A DNA stretch of 13,335 bases from an uncultured Eubacteriales bacterium (GTDB lineage: Bacteria > Bacillota > Clostridia > Christensenellales > CAG-917), in assembly GCA_900551145.1 (NCBI GenBank), contig URUQ01000024.1, forward strand, positions 1 through 13,335, in the 5' to 3' direction. The notes under the pieces were generated by a model, which was given only the letters and a program-made list of their open reading frames with translations, did no database searches and had not been told where the DNA came from. A program made the position numbers and the translations under genes. Position 1 is the stretch's first letter, and every line of letters begins with the position of its first letter. Shown one piece after another: positions 12,005-13,335 of this stretch.

Positions 12005-13240
12005 TTATTTTAACGTGAGTATGCCTTTTTCTTTCCACTCGGGATATCCGTCGCAATTGGGATCTTGATTGCGCACGAACGCACAATAGCGTTTGCGAAG
12101 TTCGGTTGCGATTGCGTAATCCTTTTCGTCAAATTTGCGCCAACCGTGTTGCTCAAGCCCAAAAATATACCAAAGGTCACAACTATGGTACGCACCCATA
12201 TCGTCGCCGGGCAAATCGTGATAAAAATGTGTTAGCCACGTCTTGCCGTTGGCATTTTTGCGCCACTTTTGCGCGCAATTTTCAAGATATCCTTTGAGCA
12301 AATCGTCCTTTGTCACACTCACGATGCACGGCACTTGTTCGTCTTTATAGGCGTTTTTGTATAGGTCTTTGCGCACGATTTCTCCGTCAAAAACGGGCAT
12401 CGTCGAGAGCATAGACATGGCAAGATTTTTCTTGGTTTGCCTATTCCACGCAAGAAAAACATCTCGATAATCGGCGGTGAGAATATCCTCTCCGCGCTTT
12501 TTGAGGTCGTTTTTGACACGCTTAAAAAAGCGTATCGCTCTCTTTTTGGACTTGGGTGCAAAAATTCCCGAGACCGTCGCACCGCCCGAAAGCATAATCG
12601 CACCCTTTATCATTTTTTTCACCTTGGGCAAAAGTATGAGATTTTGCAAGGATATTGCGCCTGCGCTCTGCCCCATAAGAGTGATGTTGTCGGGATTTCC
12701 ACCAAACTCGGCAATGTTGTTTTTTACCCACTCGATTGCACAAATCATATCGTAAAAGGCAAGATTGCTCGTTTTGTCGTCAGAATAATATCCAAAGACG
12801 TTGAGTCGATAGTTTGCACACACGCAAATTACATCCTCTTTTGCGATATATTGTCCGTCAAACGGTTTTTCGTCACTCGAACATATTACAAACGCACCGC
12901 CGTGAATATACAACAGCACGGGCAAGTTTTTCTTGCCTTTCGGAGCGTAAATATTGAGATTGAGGCAATCTTCTCCATACTTGAAACGAAGCCCCTCGCG
13001 GAACTCTCTATAATAGAACAAATCCATCTTCTTTTTGGACTTGCTCTCGTCAAAGAACTGCCTCGATTGTGCGCAACAGTTGCCGTACGCCACCGCTTCG
13101 GTATGCTTTTCGAGATTTTTCAATACAGGCTTTTGAAATCTTTTTGCCTCGGCATATTTGATCCCCCAAAACGCCACGGTATCTTCTCTGTCGATACCGA
13201 CGATAGTGTGATTTTGATTTGTAATAGTGTATTTATCCAT
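12005..13240 (-). CDS. type B carboxylesterase (para-nitrobenzyl-esterase-like)
   Basis: 411 aa, an alpha/beta hydrolase shorter than typical type B esterases (about 480-550). It hydrolyses carboxylic esters; the natural substrate is unknown. Marks: WGIKYAEAKRF near the N terminus, EDCLNLNIYAP (90-100), oxyanion hole HGGAF (113-117), nucleophile Ser192 in GQSAGA, Asp312 or Asp313 in VTKDDLLKGY as the acid, and His352 in AYHSCDLWYIFG. No signal peptide or membrane segment is visible, so it is probably cytoplasmic. It starts at the ATG at 13240; GGAG lies 11 bases upstream inside a small hairpin, a loose fit. The usual cap-side segments near 60-85 and 225-275 look shortened. It converges on the WYL gene. 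Confidence 0.9.
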   Translation of the reverse strand: MDKYTITNQNHTIVGIDREDTVAFWGIKYAEAKRFQKPVLKNLEKHTEAVAYGNCCAQSRQFFDESKSKKKMDLFYYREFREGLRFKYGEDCLNLNIYAPKGKKNLPVLLYIHGGAFVICSSDEKPFDGQYIAKEDVICVCANYRLNVFGYYSDDKTSNLAFYDMICAIEWVKNNIAEFGGNPDNITLMGQSAGAISLQNLILLPKVKKMIKGAIMLSGGATVSGIFAPKSKKRAIRFFKRVKNDLKKRGEDILTADYRDVFLAWNRQTKKNLAMSMLSTMPVFDGEIVRKDLYKNAYKDEQVPCIVSVTKDDLLKGYLENCAQKWRKNANGKTWLTHFYHDLPGDDMGAYHSCDLWYIFGLEQHGWRKFDEKDYAIATELRKRYCAFVRNQDPNCDGYPEWKEKGILTLK

Positions 13241-13246
13241 ATTTGT

Positions 13247-13261
13247 TGCGACTCCGTCGCA
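13247..13261 (-). promoter_or_regulatory. hairpin holding the esterase ribosome site
   Basis: On the minus strand TGCGAC, loop GGA, GTCGCA: a 6-bp stem whose loop and first 3' base form GGAG, the only Shine-Dalgarno-like site before the esterase ATG. Pairing could limit translation. Confidence 0.4.
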
Positions 13262-13302
13262 GTTTCGCTATATCGCTTGCTTGGTGTGTGCGGCTACGCC
13301 TA

Positions 13303-13334
13303 GATTGCCACGTCACTACGTTCCTCGCAATGAC
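13303..13334. repeat. dispersed palindromic repeat (GATTGCC...GCAATGAC type)
   Basis: It begins GATTGCCACGTCACTACG and ends CTCGCAATGAC, with nested ATTGC/GCAAT and ACGT/ACGT arms. I know this palindrome as a widespread intergenic repeat in bacterial genomes. Only one copy is seen here, at the window edge, so family membership rests on recognition. It may extend outside the window and toward 13244. Confidence 0.6.
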
Positions 13335-13335
13335 A

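Noticed and set aside
12437..13303. 288-aa open frame antisense to the esterase
   Set aside because: The sense strand has all esterase catalytic motifs; the antisense frame has no known motif or start signal.
1..13335. CRISPR array, rRNA, or insertion-sequence transposase
   Set aside because: No regularly spaced repeats beyond the three operator copies, no rRNA-like sequence and no transposase were seen on either strand.

Overview
The window looks like chromosomal DNA of an uncultured Clostridia-type (Firmicutes) bacterium, probably an anaerobe. The grounds are GGAGG/GAGG ribosome sites, TTGACA/TATAAT promoters, stem-plus-U-tract terminators, a CCA-encoding tRNA-Ser, a CooC-type nickel ATPase, a WYL regulator and a lipoprotein with clostridial-style Cys/Asp repeats. 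No species can be named from this sequence.

Left part (about 182-2882): a very small integrated element sits in the 3' end of a tRNA-Ser(GCU) gene. A 24-bp direct repeat (182-205 and 2859-2882) covers the T-arm-to-CCA end of the tRNA and marks the two attachment sites. Between them are only three genes: a rolling-circle replication initiator (HUH Rep), a convergent XRE-type repressor and a tyrosine integrase. They come with a GC-rich hairpin that may be the replication origin, and a set of 18-bp operator-like repeats over the integrase promoter. No relaxase, excisionase or cargo gene is visible. The insertion appears to have separated the tRNA from its own terminator (left at 153-174), and the element carries a replacement (2818-2856).

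Middle part (2860-6461): the tRNA-Ser with a strong promoter is followed by a two-gene minus-strand unit. This encodes a CooC/AcsF-like nickel-insertion ATPase and a short homologue of the central part of acetyl-CoA synthase. No CO dehydrogenase or other Wood-Ljungdahl gene lies in the window, so the pair may be a small stand-alone nickel or Fe-S system. Divergent from it is glmS, possibly transcribed without a leader.

Right part (6532-13335): a Sir2-family deacylase and a class I aminotransferase diverge from one 39-bp perfectly symmetric double promoter. Next come a secreted UshA-like 5'-nucleotidase lipoprotein (minus), a mostly non-coding stretch of about 300 bp with repeats and a hairpin, and a 38-codon small ORF that diverges from a WYL-domain regulator across a shared promoter/operator dyad. 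A carboxylesterase (minus) follows, with a dispersed palindromic repeat directly upstream of it. Convergent gene pairs are separated by bidirectional terminators.
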